This document shows, in pieces, positions 22,929 through 34,106 of a stretch of DNA of 64,000 nucleotides. The notes under the pieces were generated by a model, which saw nothing but the letters and a program-made list of their open reading frames with translations, was not told the origin of the DNA and searched no databases. A program made the position numbers and the translations under genes. Numbering within the stretch: position 1 is the first letter of the stretch; every line of letters begins with the position of its first letter. Source of the DNA: Ricinus communis (taxonomy: Eukaryota; Streptophyta; Magnoliopsida; Malpighiales; Euphorbiaceae); the NCBI RefSeq assembly GCF_019578655.1, contig NC_063260.1, positions 18,162,723 to 18,226,722 of the forward strand. The letters are read 5' to 3'.

Positions 22929-24406
22929 ATGCCAAGAAAATCGAAAGCAAAAGACAAAGAAGAAAAGTTGACAGCAAATTCAAAGCCTGTTCAAAGTCCA
23001 AAAAAAGGAGATTTTACCCTCCTCTTCAAAGCCTATCAGAACCTGGACCGAAATCATCCAGGAAGAGATTGACAAAAGCAAGGAAGATAAGGCCCAACAA
23101 CAATTACAAATTTAGGAGTGGCTTGCTCAGCAAGATCTTGAATTTCTAAAAAGAGTCGAAGAATATTCAAAGCAAATGATACAACTTCACCCCGAAGTCT
23201 CTCCAAAGACATCCTCTCCAAAGACATCCTCGTCTTCCAACAAAGGTAAAGGTATACTTTCTATCCCTTTTTCAAAACCTGAGATAGAAATTTTCCCTCA
23301 AAACCTATCTCAGAGCTCTCGAAGTATTTCAAAGTCCAACTCTCAAGAAATAGTTTTGTCACAAATAAAACTTTTCAAAACCAATGATTATATAGAAAAG
23401 CAAAAATTTCAAAGCATTTTAACTATTGAGGAAGGATTCTGTACAAAAAGCCCCTCAAAACTGATTTCAAAAATTTTCCCTCCAATATGGTACTTTAAGC
23501 CCTGGAATATATCAAAACCTCAATCTTACTACCAGTCTATCCTTGAGGTAACTGGTTCTGCAAAGTTTAAACACTTTAAAAAACACAAAGACCATAAAGA
23601 CCCTGCATATTCCACATGCACCATACAAAGAATCCTCCACCCTTCAAATTGGGGAATGGATTTACTTTTCATCAAGATCTTTTCCAACTTCCCTCCAAAG
23701 AACCTACCCATCAAGCCTAAACACTTCTTTTAACTATTGGGATTACCAACAAGCTTCGTTTAATACCTTTCTTCTTCAAAATGAAGGACAAAGCCATTCT
23801 TGGCTTTTCTACTTCGACACAAGCTCAATCCAAACTTCAAAGATCCCATATTGGTTTAAACAATGGTGGAATTTTTATGGCAATGTTCCTGAGACCATAA
23901 TTTTAAAAGTTCTACCTCTGTTTAATCTATTCAAAGTCCACTATAAACCAAACAAAATAGAAAGACGTTTTCCCCTTTTACTTCTATTTTGTTCAAATTC
24001 TTTTCTCCCCTGGATATGTGTATGGTATTTCCATTTCAACCAAGCAGTAGATGGAGAAATCATCCTTGCCCGAAGATTCAAAGTCAAATGGTGGGATAAA
24101 TTTAACCGCCAAGAAAAATTATCTCTAAAGATGGTACAAAGTTTTCTTTCAAAGAATAGCTTCTTGCCACCTCCGAAAGAACATACCACTTTCCTGGCAC
24201 AGAAGGCCTTCATTATTCCAAAGCTAGCGATGGCTCAAACAGAAAAGGATTTCTTACAATTGATCAAACAGTTGTCGGAAACCGCCTCTTCTAAAGGAAA
24301 ATCTAAAGCTTCATCTTCCTCTTCTAGCACCAGCTCAGCAGTAATAGACCTAGATGGTGACTCGAACGAAGATGACTGTTTTGGGATATTCAAGCCCATC
24401 AAATGA
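22929..24406 (+). pseudogene. Viral ORF2 protein of unknown function (florendovirus type)
   Basis: It starts at ATG 22929, almost touching the end of ORF1. The coding sequence passes through three frames: a basic N-terminus (MPRKSKAKDKEEK), then 23070-23733 with a Ser/Pro-rich linker and the core PPIWYFKPWNISKPQSYYQS and TIQRILHPSNWGMDLL, then a third frame from about 23733 with NYWDYQQA, YWFKQWWNFYG and KVKWWDKF, ending in a Ser-rich and acidic tail (VIDLDGDSNEDD) at TGA 24404-24406. Aromatic residues, chiefly Trp and Tyr, are unusually frequent. I recognise this as the downstream ORF found in florendoviruses, for which I know no assigned function. At least one internal stop (near 23115) and two frame changes disable it. 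Confidence 0.72.
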
Positions 24407-24484
24407 CACCTCTGTAAAGCCCTTGGGTTGAAAACCAGAAATGGCAGCCCAAAATATTTATGTAATGGGCCAAATACCCAATAT

Positions 24485-24940
24485 TAAAAAAAAAAAGTCA
24501 TTTAAAAAGAAAAGAAAGAAGACAAAAGACTCTTTAAAAAAGTAAAAGATTTTTCACTAAAGCGTGGCAGACAACTTCTGCAAAAGTCATGGAGCCTCTT
24601 ACTCAATTGTCAAAAGCATACAAAAGACGTGGAGTCCTTCATTCCACTATGAAGAGCATCCAAAGAAGAGCATCCAAAGCTTCAAGGCTGAAGACCTCTA
24701 TAAATAGAGGAGTTTTCCAAAGAAGAAGGCAGACTGAAAAATAACAAGAGACTCTTGTATTCTTCAAGTCATACCATTAGAAATATAGTGAGAAAAGAGA
24801 GAGTGTGAGAGTGATAGTGAGAAAACTACCTTCCTCTTGTATTCAATTACTCTTGTAAGTTATATTTCTTTTGTTTAAAGCTTTCATTTTAAAGCTCTTA
24901 TTCCAAAGTTTGTATATTTGTTCATCTATTAATAAAATTT
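24485..24940 (+). promoter_or_regulatory. Viral intergenic region: purine tract, TATA promoter and polyadenylation signal
   Basis: A purine-rich tract at about 24505-24530 could have primed plus-strand synthesis. A TATA box TATAAATA sits at 24699-24706 inside a CTCTATAAATAGAG palindrome, so transcription would begin near 24730. AATAAA at 24931-24936 lies downstream of this start, as in pararetroviruses, where the signal is passed once and used on the second pass of the circle. Confidence 0.65.
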
Positions 24941-25036
24941 ATCATCTTATCTTCCATTCTTGTTTAAGATTTAACAAGCGTATGCTCTGTGCTTGCCTTG
25001 TCCGAGGATCCTGCACACCAAAACTTGTTAGTCTAG

Positions 25037-25038
<2 letters not shown>

Positions 25039-25067
<29 letters not shown>
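25039..25067. repeat. (TA)n microsatellite at the right viral junction
   Basis: This uninterrupted AT/TA run begins immediately after viral sequence ending AGTC and is the counterpart of the run at 11048-11074. Confidence 0.9.
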
Positions 25068-25072
<5 letters not shown>

Positions 25073-26559
25073 TTTATTTATAAAATATAAATAAATAAAT
25101 ATAGTTTCTTAAAAAATATTAAATATTATTTAAATCTAGACTTTATTTCTTCGAGTACACTCAATAATATTAAAAAAATTAATAAAACTATATTTTTAGT
25201 ATAAAAATGTATAAAATAAATATAGTGGGTATTACCTGAACCCAGCTCGACCCCGCTTTAAATTTCTTTTCTATCTTGTACTTGCCTAGGTCCTTGACGA
25301 GGCAATGGTGGGAAGGCTAAACCGCCCCATTGCCTTTCCTAGTTGAGTGGAAATCGACCAAAACAAATAAAAATTTAAAAAAAATAAAACAACTTTGTGA
25401 GATTTATAATTTTATTTTAAAGATTCGAAACTAGTATTTATTTGGATATAATTATTGTTTTTGGCTTTAAAATCTATTCTAGAAGCAAAGTTTCATCCAT
25501 CTCTTTATTTATTTTTTATAGTGAATTTGTGTTGATTTATTCTTTACTTTTAGGTTTTATGCCTATTTTCAAAAATTTAGATATTTTTAATATTGTTTTT
25601 AAAAATTTAGATATTTTTATAATAAGTTTTGGGATACAGTATTATTGATAAAAAGTGCACCATTTTCCATATTTGTGAAATTTTCCCATAAAACATACTA
25701 GTATTAGACCTTAATAAAGTAAATGTAGAATAAATTGAATAGACGGTCCCTTATTTTTGAATCATGTATTATAATTATCCTTAAATTTTAATTTATATCA
25801 CTAAATTTTTTGAATTTTAATTAAAGTATCACTAAACTTCCTACCCTCTATTTTTACCATCTATTTATGTTTAAGTGATAGATGGAAAGATAACTTGACA
25901 CGACTTGTTTGTAATTAAAAAGAAAAAAAAGAAATACATGTCAAATAAAACTTTACACCTCACCTCTTTAATAGTTTTAATCTTCTTCATGACTTTCCTC
26001 ATTTCCATATTTTTCTACCTTCTCTATCCACAAGAGTTTAATAAAACAAAATTTAGTAGTCGAGAGTTAAATTATGTATTTTGGCTAAAAAACAGCATAA
26101 AGTATATGGATATGTTTACACTAAAATTTAGCATTAGTAATTTGGGCAGAACTAATGGAAATGTGATTTCATTTTAAAAGATTTATATAACTATGACAAA
26201 ATCGGGATACATTTTAGATATATAAGTTTCCTAGACAACATTCGTAAAAATACTGTACACGCTACCTATATTATATTTTGAAAGAAGGTGCATTTTTGCC
26301 CCTTAACTATTTTTGGGCACATTTAAACGTAAAATTAAGTTTAAACTGTAACCTAGGCACCTCCTTTAACAGAGATTCAAATGGTCGTTGTCTAAGCAGA
26401 TGTTGTGATTCTTTTTAACTTCTCTTTTGGAAGTGGGACCCACTATAATCCCACATCAATACACATTTCTTCTTCTCTTATTTCTTTGCAATGCGACTAC
26501 CAATCGATGCAAAACTTTTGTACGAGTATATTTAATTGAGAAATTTATTTAATTCAGAA
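25068..26559. other. AT-rich intergenic DNA, right flank of the virus
   Basis: No supported gene. A GC-richer patch at 25235-25340 (ACCCAGCTCGACCCCGC) may be the second arm of the dispersed repeat seen at 10955-11040. A short open frame at 25905-26177 is unsupported. Confidence 0.5.
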
Positions 26560-27275
26560 ATTTGATATAGCTGATAGCTGTTTTTTATTAAATAACTATA
26601 TAAAAGCATTTGGTAAAGATTTAAAAAACAACTGATAGCTGATTTAGTCGTAATCATTTACTGATTATATCAGCGTTTGGTAAAGATTTAAAAAACAGCA
26701 GATAGCTGATTTAGTCCCAATCATTTACTGATTATATCAGCTTTATTTTAGAATTTTTTCTTATCAATTGATAGCTGATTTGACTTTTTATTTATTTGGA
26801 CATTATTATCCTTATTAATAATAGCTTATTTTAAATTGATCTCATATAATTAAATTTTTATATTTTAAAATAAATAATTCTTATTTTGAAATTATTTTTA
26901 GTAGTTAAATAATTATAATATTTAAAATTATGATTTTTAAAATTAGAAATTTTTATTAATATTAAATTTAAATTTCTACTTTTAAAATAATTTATATAAA
27001 TATTTTTAATAATAAATACAATTGAGCTAAAAAAATTAATTATAAATTTTTAATTATTATAAATTACTTTTATTAATTTATATTATTAAATATAATATAA
27101 TCAAATAAAATATATTTAATGATAAAATTATACTTTCAATAGTTATTTAACACACTAACAACAATCGCTAATAAAATTCTACTAAATAATTTAATTTATT
27201 GGCCGTCAGTTATTAACAATTAGCTATCAGTTACCAGCTGCATTGATCAGTTGAATCAAATAGGCTTTATTTGTC
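26560..27275. mobile_element. hAT-like MITE with internal duplication
   Basis: The left end carries repeated CTGATAGCTG words (26568, 26632, 26701). The right end carries their complements (GCTATCAGTTACCAGCTG near 27222), and the interior is AT-rich without coding capacity. A GCGTTTGGTAAAG-like word occurs in the left arm. A 67-bp unit is tandemly duplicated at 26606-26672 and 26673-26739. The repeated subterminal words fit hAT-derived MITEs, but exact ends and an 8-bp duplication were not resolved. Confidence 0.55.
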
Positions 27276-28978
27276 TAATTTTTCTGCAATGCTAACACCA
27301 AAAACGGTGCAAAACTTCACTTCCCGAACAACGCAATATTTAGTAGTGTATTTAAAAAAAATGGTAACATTTATTAGTTGTTATTATACTGCTAAAAACT
27401 GAAATTGAGAATTAAAAAGAGAAAAACAAATGTTACTTCCAACCAAAATAATTATACAGAAATATAAAGAAAAGGTGAAGAATGTTATATTTTTTTTATT
27501 ACTATCCATCAATTAATATTTTTTCATTATTACCCATCAGTATAAGCATTCCCATCAATCAAAAAATCAAAAAGAAAACAACTCAATTCACGACGTCAAA
27601 TAAACAAAAAAGAAAAAGAAAAACACCCATAAAAGATTGAAAATGGTCATCAAATAAATAGAGTGCCTCAAATAATCTTTTCTAGTTCTAAATTCTTTCA
27701 AATTTGGATCTCGTACATACAAACTAAAGCAACCGACGCTTTCAGTTTTCTCATTTGCTAACAGGCATCATACCGCTCCTATTTCACCATACCAATTCAA
27801 GTAGGGATGGCATCGATTAGGATATTCGTTCATTTAATATTATCATAATTCGATTTCAAATCTGTTCCAAATTTATTTAAAAAATTATCTTTGTTACCCG
27901 AATCCATTCCAAGTCCTAATAGGATTCCTCGCAAACTATTCAAATCCGGTTAAAATCCATTCAGATTAAATGTATTAAATATATTTTATGGGTATTTAAA
28001 TGGATAGCGGATATCTTACCCATTAAAATACGTTTATATGAATATTCGGGTAATTAAATGGATATCTATTTGCAATAATCTAAATTAATAATAAATTAAA
28101 ATCACAAAACATAAACTAATCAAGTTTAAGTATTCAATATTAAATGTTCGATATATTAATACAAACTAAGCATAGATTCAAAAAAATTAAAATAATATTG
28201 TAAATGATAAAAATTAAATAAAATATAATATTTATTACAATTTGTATATCTTTCAACTCCATATTCAAAGGGCAACTAGATACTAGGTGTAATTGGAGCA
28301 TTTTCATTACTTCTAGAAGCTTAAAAATGTGTACAACTATCTACACATTCAAAAGTATAATTGATATTTTACATATTACAACCTAAGAAAAAATACAATC
28401 AACAAATTAGAGTTAAATATATTCTATATATGTAGCAAATATCAATATACTTAACATTACAAATTGCAAATATATTTCTAACACTTTGGAATTCAATACA
28501 CTTAAGATTTAGCAAACATCAATACACTTAACATTCAATTTTAAAAAAAGTTATTGAGTAAACAACAGGCCCATCTGTCGGTATACCAAATAATTAAGGA
28601 GAAAAAGCTGTTTCTTGCTATATGATTACATAACCACTCAAAAGCTTCTGTATTATTGTGTCTCAGCCATATCTCCCTCAACCAAACTATAGAAATTTAA
28701 CAATTCCTTTTAAATAGTAGTACGTACATACATTCAATAAAGGCAACTAAAGTCTACAAATCAGAAGAAAATGACATAAAAAAATCTAATAAATCAAGGT
28801 TATGAAATCAACTACCTCTAAATTCATGCCCTTGCATAAATACATACAATCATTTATAGATTTAATCTAACCTATCGCATCAACTGAACTTATCTGAGAC
28901 CGAGCAGCGGCTAACAACGACTGTAGTAAGGGCGACGCCAGTATCAACGGTGTGGACAGCTGCGGCGGCAGTTTGAAC
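27276..28978. other. AT-rich intergenic DNA
   Basis: No gene seen. At 27810-28080 there are repeated words of the type GGATATCC/AATGGATAT and CGGGTAATTAAATGG that resemble dispersed non-coding plant repeats. I could not define element ends. Confidence 0.5.
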
Positions 28979-29062
28979 GATAGTAGTGGAGTGAATCACA
29001 GCAGCGGTGGCGTGGAAAACAACAGTGGTGGCGTGGACAACAGCAGTGGTGGCGTGGACAAC
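28979..29062. repeat. 21-bp minisatellite, four units
   Basis: Units at 28979-28999, 29000-29020, 29021-29041 and 29042-29062. The last three share CAGTGGTGGCGTGGA with few changes and the first is more diverged. The period is a multiple of three. The plus strand could encode a heptapeptide repeat NSSGGVD within an open stretch from about 28897 to 29099 that has no convincing start. It may be a relic of a low-complexity coding repeat. No family is recognised. Confidence 0.8.
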
Positions 29063-29310
29063 AGCAGCAAGAGAATGAATGACAACAATTATGAGTGAAC
29101 GGTAGCAGCAATAGCTTGAACGACGGCATGAAGAAGAGGGTGGGTGGTGGAGGCTTTGAGAGGGTTGAGTTGATGTGATTTTGAGATGAGAAGAAGATAA
29201 TAGAATTAAAGTTTACTTTGTCTTAGGTTTTCTTTAATTTGGGACATCAAAACTATATAGTTTACTCAAAATTATATAATTTTATTTAGATTTTCTTTAG
29301 TTTGGCATAT

Positions 29311-29410
29311 CAAAACTATATAGTTTTACTCAAACCTATGTAGATTACCTTAAAACTACGTAGTTGTACTTAAAACTACATAGTTTTACTTAAAAGTATA
29401 TAGTTTTATT
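29311..29410. repeat. Five 20-bp palindromic tandem units
   Basis: Five consecutive 20-bp units centre on ACTATATAGT, CCTATGTAGA, ACTACGTAGT, ACTACATAGT and AGTATATAGT. Most are near-perfect palindromes. A further related word lies upstream at 29249. A block containing TTTTCTTTA(A/G)TTTGG followed by such a word is repeated at 29228 and 29290, about 62 bp apart. Confidence 0.8.
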
Positions 29411-29959
29411 TTTAATTTATATGTAATATGTTTCTTTAATTTATTAATAAAAATTTATTAAATTCATATATGATATTTTTATTTTCATATAATTATTGAA
29501 TTTTGATATTATAAAAATAAAAATTAAACTATATAATATATCCAAAATTTAAAAAATTATTTTATATTTCTAGACGTAATAACACAATACATATACTTAT
29601 TAATATAGAATCTTAATAATAAAAGTGAGATCTATTAATTAAAATTAAGAACTTAAGATTAAAATTTAAATTCTACTACATAACAATATGGTATAAGATT
29701 CTTTTATATCATATTAATTAGTTAATAGACATAAAATTAGTCAAGATTATTTAATAAATATAATTAATGTCATATTAGCACTACATAATCATAAATTAAT
29801 AATGCTAATATATTAGGTTGAATATTATAATAATTTTTTAATGTGATTTAGTATAATGTTCTTTTATATTTTAGTATAATAGTACTATATGTATACACTG
29901 TTAGCAATTATGATGATGATGCAGTGTTGATTTTATTAAAAGAGATTAATAAAAAAATC

Positions 29960-29965
<6 letters not shown>

Positions 29966-30009
<44 letters not shown>
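29966..30009. repeat. (TA)n microsatellite
   Basis: Uninterrupted TA run of about 44 bp in AT-rich DNA. Confidence 0.9.
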
Positions 30010-30012
<3 letters not shown>

Positions 30013-30669
30013 TCCTACCATCATTCAAAAAATAAAAAAAAGGTTTAAATAAAATATATATCATTTAAATGCATAGATAAAAATACAATACTAGAAGATG
30101 GTATATATTGTACATATAATAAGTATACAAAAAGTATATGCTATTATTACAATACATAACAGATGTAAAAAGAACTAAAGTTTTCTTTAAAAGAAAAAGA
30201 ATAAAACATGTGTATATATATCATCAAACTTAACACCAATTTCACTAAGAGCTACAATTGTTGAAATAAAGTTTCTTTCATGCTCATATTTTGAAAGATT
30301 TTGGAGAAAATTGAATCCATTAGACATAAGAATAATATACAGTTATCTCAACAGTCCCTTAGAATAAAAAGGGTGAAGAAATGTCAATAAATGCCTTCAA
30401 CTTCAATAATGACTCTATACTATATCATCAATCAAAAAACTCAAACAATAAAAGTGCTTTAGTATATGAATGGTATATATATTGTAAGTACACAAAATCT
30501 TATTATAAGTAAATAAATAAAAACAAAGAAATAATTGAAATACTAATAGTAATATTATATAAAATTAATTTTTTTTATAAAAGTACTAAGTTTAACAAAC
30601 TACATAACTAAGTTATAATTAAAAACACAAAATCAACAAATCTAAAAAATAAAAGCTAAATAAGTTCAC
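30010..30669. other. AT-rich DNA without recognised features
   Basis: No coding capacity or repeat structure was recognised. Confidence 0.5.
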
Positions 30670-31790
30670 AAACTAAGTAAGTATACAACTTCTTATTCTT
30701 GTCTTTAAGTCTTTCGGGAGCTTCTGATCCACTTTGAATATCTTCTTCTTTCTTAAATTTTGCGTATGAGAACAACAAAACTGCAAGTTAAGATTGATAC
30801 ACATCGACATTGAAATCTGAAATAGAAAACTCTTTTCTATAAATAAAGTACTCGACAAAAGAAACAACAAATAAACCACAATCACACTAAATTATTAAAC
30901 AACAAACAATTATTTAGAAATAATAAAAAAAATAGAATAAACAAAATGAATATAAAAATTAGTATTTAGAATTTACTTGTCCCTTTAAGTAGCTAAATTA
31001 TCAACCATTTAAACGTCAAACGGATCGATGATATTCTTTTTTGCAAAAGCTTTAGAAGAAAAGTCATTATTCTTCCGACAGATAAAGAATCCAAGGATTG
31101 ATAGAAAATAAGACAAAAGTGTACTGTACAGTTCAAGTGTTTTCTTGAAAAGCTTATCATTTCTTTTAGACCTCAAAGGATCATATATAAAAATGCACCT
31201 TTTTAAAACTCGACCGGCCAAGAATCCAATACTCTTATGGTAACAAATGAATAGGAAAAAAATACGGTCAACATAAACCCAAGTATTGTTGCAACGTAAA
31301 TAGAATCTAAGAATATACTTAGCAACAATGATATCTAAAGAAACAAATGGCAAATTATTATTTTTCATAAAAACTAAAGAATATAAACTCTTTATCCACT
31401 GGTCAAATTAAATATCACTTATAGTAAACTTTATTATCGTACTATTTGAGTATTTCCTTTTTTTGTTCTCAAATAGTAAAATAAAAATATCCATATACTG
31501 CAAAAAGAATATATATAAATAAAAAAATATAAGTATATATTAAAATATAATAACATATGAAGTACTCGACATATATAAAAAATATATAAACTAAATCTTA
31601 AAATATAAATAATATAAAAATAATTAAAGAACTTTCGGACGAGAAAAGCAATTGACCACCATATTATAAAGAATGAAACCAAATTTTTCAACAATCACAT
31701 TAACACCAAAGTAAAAAAGAGGTGAAATAACATTATCTTCCTTTGAATAAAATCTTTTTCTAAAGAAAAAAATAAATATCATAAATATGT
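30670..31790 (-). pseudogene. Ulp1-like cysteine protease (C48) relic
   Basis: On the minus strand, the frame 31368-31009 contains VDRIFFLF, then CYHKSIGFLAGRVLKRCIFIYDPLRS, then LLSYFLSILGFF. This follows the pattern of plant Ulp1-type SUMO proteases around the catalytic His and Asp (usually HW...V.....YIYDSLRS). Upstream, about 31770-31640, a piece with RKRFYSKEDNVISPLFYFG could be the preceding exon. Downstream, about 30790-30670, a piece with FSYAKFKKEEDIQSGSEAPE could be the end of the domain, where the catalytic Cys region is not preserved. The Trp after the His is missing. AT-rich gaps between the pieces look like introns. Such genes are often carried by Mutator-like and CACTA transposons, so this may be transposon-borne. 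Similarity was judged by eye. Confidence 0.42.
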
Positions 31791-32354
31791 AAAAATAATA
31801 AATATAAAAAATGTAAAAAAAAAATTATTTTACTTTCTTTTCTTCATTCTTTTGTAAGCCAAAAAATCAAATCTCCATTGTGCAACAAAATAAGGTAATT
31901 AACCTAAATTATTATCCAAAGCTACTAAAGGAATCAACACAAAACTTTTTTTCTTTAACTGTTCACTAACATCTGATGAACCATATTCATTCATAAAAGG
32001 AGATTTTATAAAGAAATCACTAAGAGATTGGGAGAGGAAAGTCATTTAAATAGAACCCTTATTCATCACGTAACTGCATAAACCCTAGACCATGTCGACC
32101 CTTGTGGTAGGTGGTGGCCCTATGCCGCCTCTTCCACCATCAGATTCTGCCTTGGATCATCATCTCAAGCACAAAGATTTGTTTCATCTTGCTCAAAGTC
32201 GAATCCAGTACTTGCATTGTTGAGAACTCCTTCCTCTGCAGATGTTGTTAAAAGCCATGCAAAAACTATTCTTTCACTTCCTTCATCAGTTGATCTTGTT
32301 GATATTAGTGGTTTTATCTCTATTTAGATTTCTCAAACATTAGAAGAAATCTTG
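31791..32354. other. Non-coding, with a short conserved-looking patch
   Basis: A GC-richer patch at 32090-32330 holds a 43-codon frame from ATG 32093 (MSTLVVGGGPMPPLPPSDSA) that ends at a stop near 32224. I do not recognise it. The patch may belong to the same transposon relic as the neighbouring Ulp1-like and CACTA-like sequences. Confidence 0.3.
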
Positions 32355-32600
32355 CACTTAGTGATGGATTTTAGCAACGGCTAGGGGTCGTCTCTATTCA
32401 AAGATACGGTTACGATAGTGCACTTTAGGTGCTAAAGTTGGCAACACTCTAGCAATAGTCTAGCAACAGATATCTATTGACGATGCACCAACCGTCACTA
32501 GATGTAGCAAACAAATTTGACACTTAATTTAGCAACGCCGACTTAGCGATGATGATCTTACCATTGCTAAAATTTGGCGCCAAGGTCGTGCGAAGGTTTG
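32355..32600. other. CACTA-like subterminal repeat patch
   Basis: Words such as TTTAGCAACGG, CTAGCAACAG, TTTAGCAACGCCG, TTAGCGATG and the complementary CCATTGCTAAA recur within 250 bp. Dense copies of TAGC(A/G)ACG-type words in both orientations are typical of the subterminal regions of CACTA transposons. No CACTA terminus or 3-bp duplication could be fixed. Confidence 0.33.
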
Positions 32601-32670
32601 ATGCTTTTCCTCATAGGTTAGCAAGGACAGCTATCTTCGTTAAAGCATAAAGATAGTGACGACTTTGATA

Positions 32671-33575
32671 AGTATTTTTTTTTTTTTTTTTTTAAATAAT
32701 TTCTATAATGTATCTTAGTTACTTTAGTTTTTTATATAAAAAAATTTGTTAGTTAATTTAGGTTTTCTAATATATTTATTTCTAATTTTTTTATATATAT
32801 TTAGTATATTTTATAATTTATTTTTGTATAATTTTTAAGGTCTTTTTATTGTTAACTAATTTCTATTTTCTAATTAGTAATTTTTTAATTACAGTAATTT
32901 AGGTTAATTTATTTAATTAAATATTCTTAGTTTTTTTAACTTCTATTAATTTATTAAAATTTTTTAATTTGTATTTGTTATTACAATAATTATGTTATAA
33001 GTTTATGTTAGTTTAGGTTAATTTGTTAATTTATTTAGTTTAGGTTAATTTGTTAATTTATTTAGGTTTAGTTTTATTATGTTTTAGAAATCTGTTATTA
33101 AGTTTCTTTAGGTTTGTTTAGTTTCTTTCATTATTTTTGTAAATTTAGTATTACTAGGTTAATTTTGGTTATTATATTTCTTTGAATTTTTTAATATTTA
33201 AATTATTATTGAGTATATTAATATTATTTACATTTATATATATTGATATTTTTGAAATTTTATTTGCTAGAAGACGCATATGGAAATTAGCTAGTAGTGT
33301 GTTTAATTAATTATTTTAATTTATTGTATAAGTTATTGAATAGATCAGTATGTTAAATTGGCAACAAATTGATAATTTAAGTTATTGAATAAATTGTTGA
33401 ATAGATTAGTATATTAAATTATTGATAAATAAGTAATTTTTTATGTGTATTGTGTTTGTATCCATTTTTGAAATATTTCTAATTTAGGAACTGGATCCAT
33501 TTTCTAGAGGATATGTATGTATTATAGAAGAAACTTTGTAAATTTTCGGTAGAATTTTAGAAGTAAAAGAACGCC
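32671..33575. other. T-rich and AT-rich DNA
   Basis: Begins with a T run at 32671-32692. A short tandem repeat of TTTAGGTTAATTTGTTAATT words lies at about 33012-33066. No gene is seen. Confidence 0.6.
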
Positions 33576-34076
33576 TTATTACAAATTAATTTCTGTACTT
33601 TACACTTTTTAATAATTTTATCTAATTTGTTTCATAATTTTAAAATAAATATCCATTCTTTTATTTTTTTAAAAACACTTTCCGATAAGAAATTTTTAAA
33701 ATTTCAAGACAAAAAGAATGCTATAGGAAGTCAATTATGCTTACTAAAAGAATGACAATTATGAATCAATAAAAATAGTTTTATCCTAAACTTAATAATA
33801 TTGACCATAAAAGATCTCACATGTACGCATTATATCACTTATTTTACATTTAAATGTAAATTTAAATGTAGTAAGTTTTTTATTGACTCACAAATTTTTA
33901 TGTTAGTAAGCAGAATTGACTTACTATGTCATTTTTTTCATTGTAAAATTTTAAAAATTGTTATCGAAAAGTGCTTTTGAAAATAACTTGAAAGCATAGG
34001 TATTTATTTTAAAATTTTAAAATAATTGGATAAAATTGTTAAAAAGTGTAAAGTTCAGGATTTAATTAGTAATTAG
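33576..34076. mobile_element. Foldback MITE with long terminal inverted repeats
   Basis: The left arm (about 33576-33755) is the imperfect inverted complement of the right arm (about 33895-34076). For example, GTACTTTACACTTTTTAA at left pairs with TTAAAAAGTGTAAAGTTC at right, and further matches include the AAAATAAATA and TTATGCTTACTAA blocks. The short middle carries AAATGTAAATTTAAATGTA. There is no coding capacity. Exact ends and target duplication are uncertain. Confidence 0.72.
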
Positions 34077-34106
34077 GACGTAAAAGAATATCTCTAATAA
34101 TAATAA

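Larger units (their letters stand above)
11075..25038 (+). mobile_element. Endogenous florendovirus-like pararetrovirus (Caulimoviridae), full-length but defective
   Basis: The order is: tRNA-Met-type primer site, movement protein, coat region with zinc knuckle, aspartic protease, RT, RNase H, then a separate second ORF, then a TATA promoter and polyadenylation signal. This is the organisation of florendoviruses. There is no integrase and no LTR. Subtracting the nested 6106-bp element and its 5-bp duplication leaves about 7.85 kb, one genome length. TA repeats bound both ends. A short similarity between the tails (TAGTCT at 11074 and at 25029) may be terminal redundancy of the linearised circle. 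Every gene carries stops or frame changes, so this is a fossil. The genus is inferred from gene order and from the character of the second ORF. Confidence 0.88.

Noticed and set aside
29000..29410. Short regular repeats that might suggest a CRISPR array
   Set aside because: Units are directly adjacent with no unique spacers, and the genome is that of a plant.
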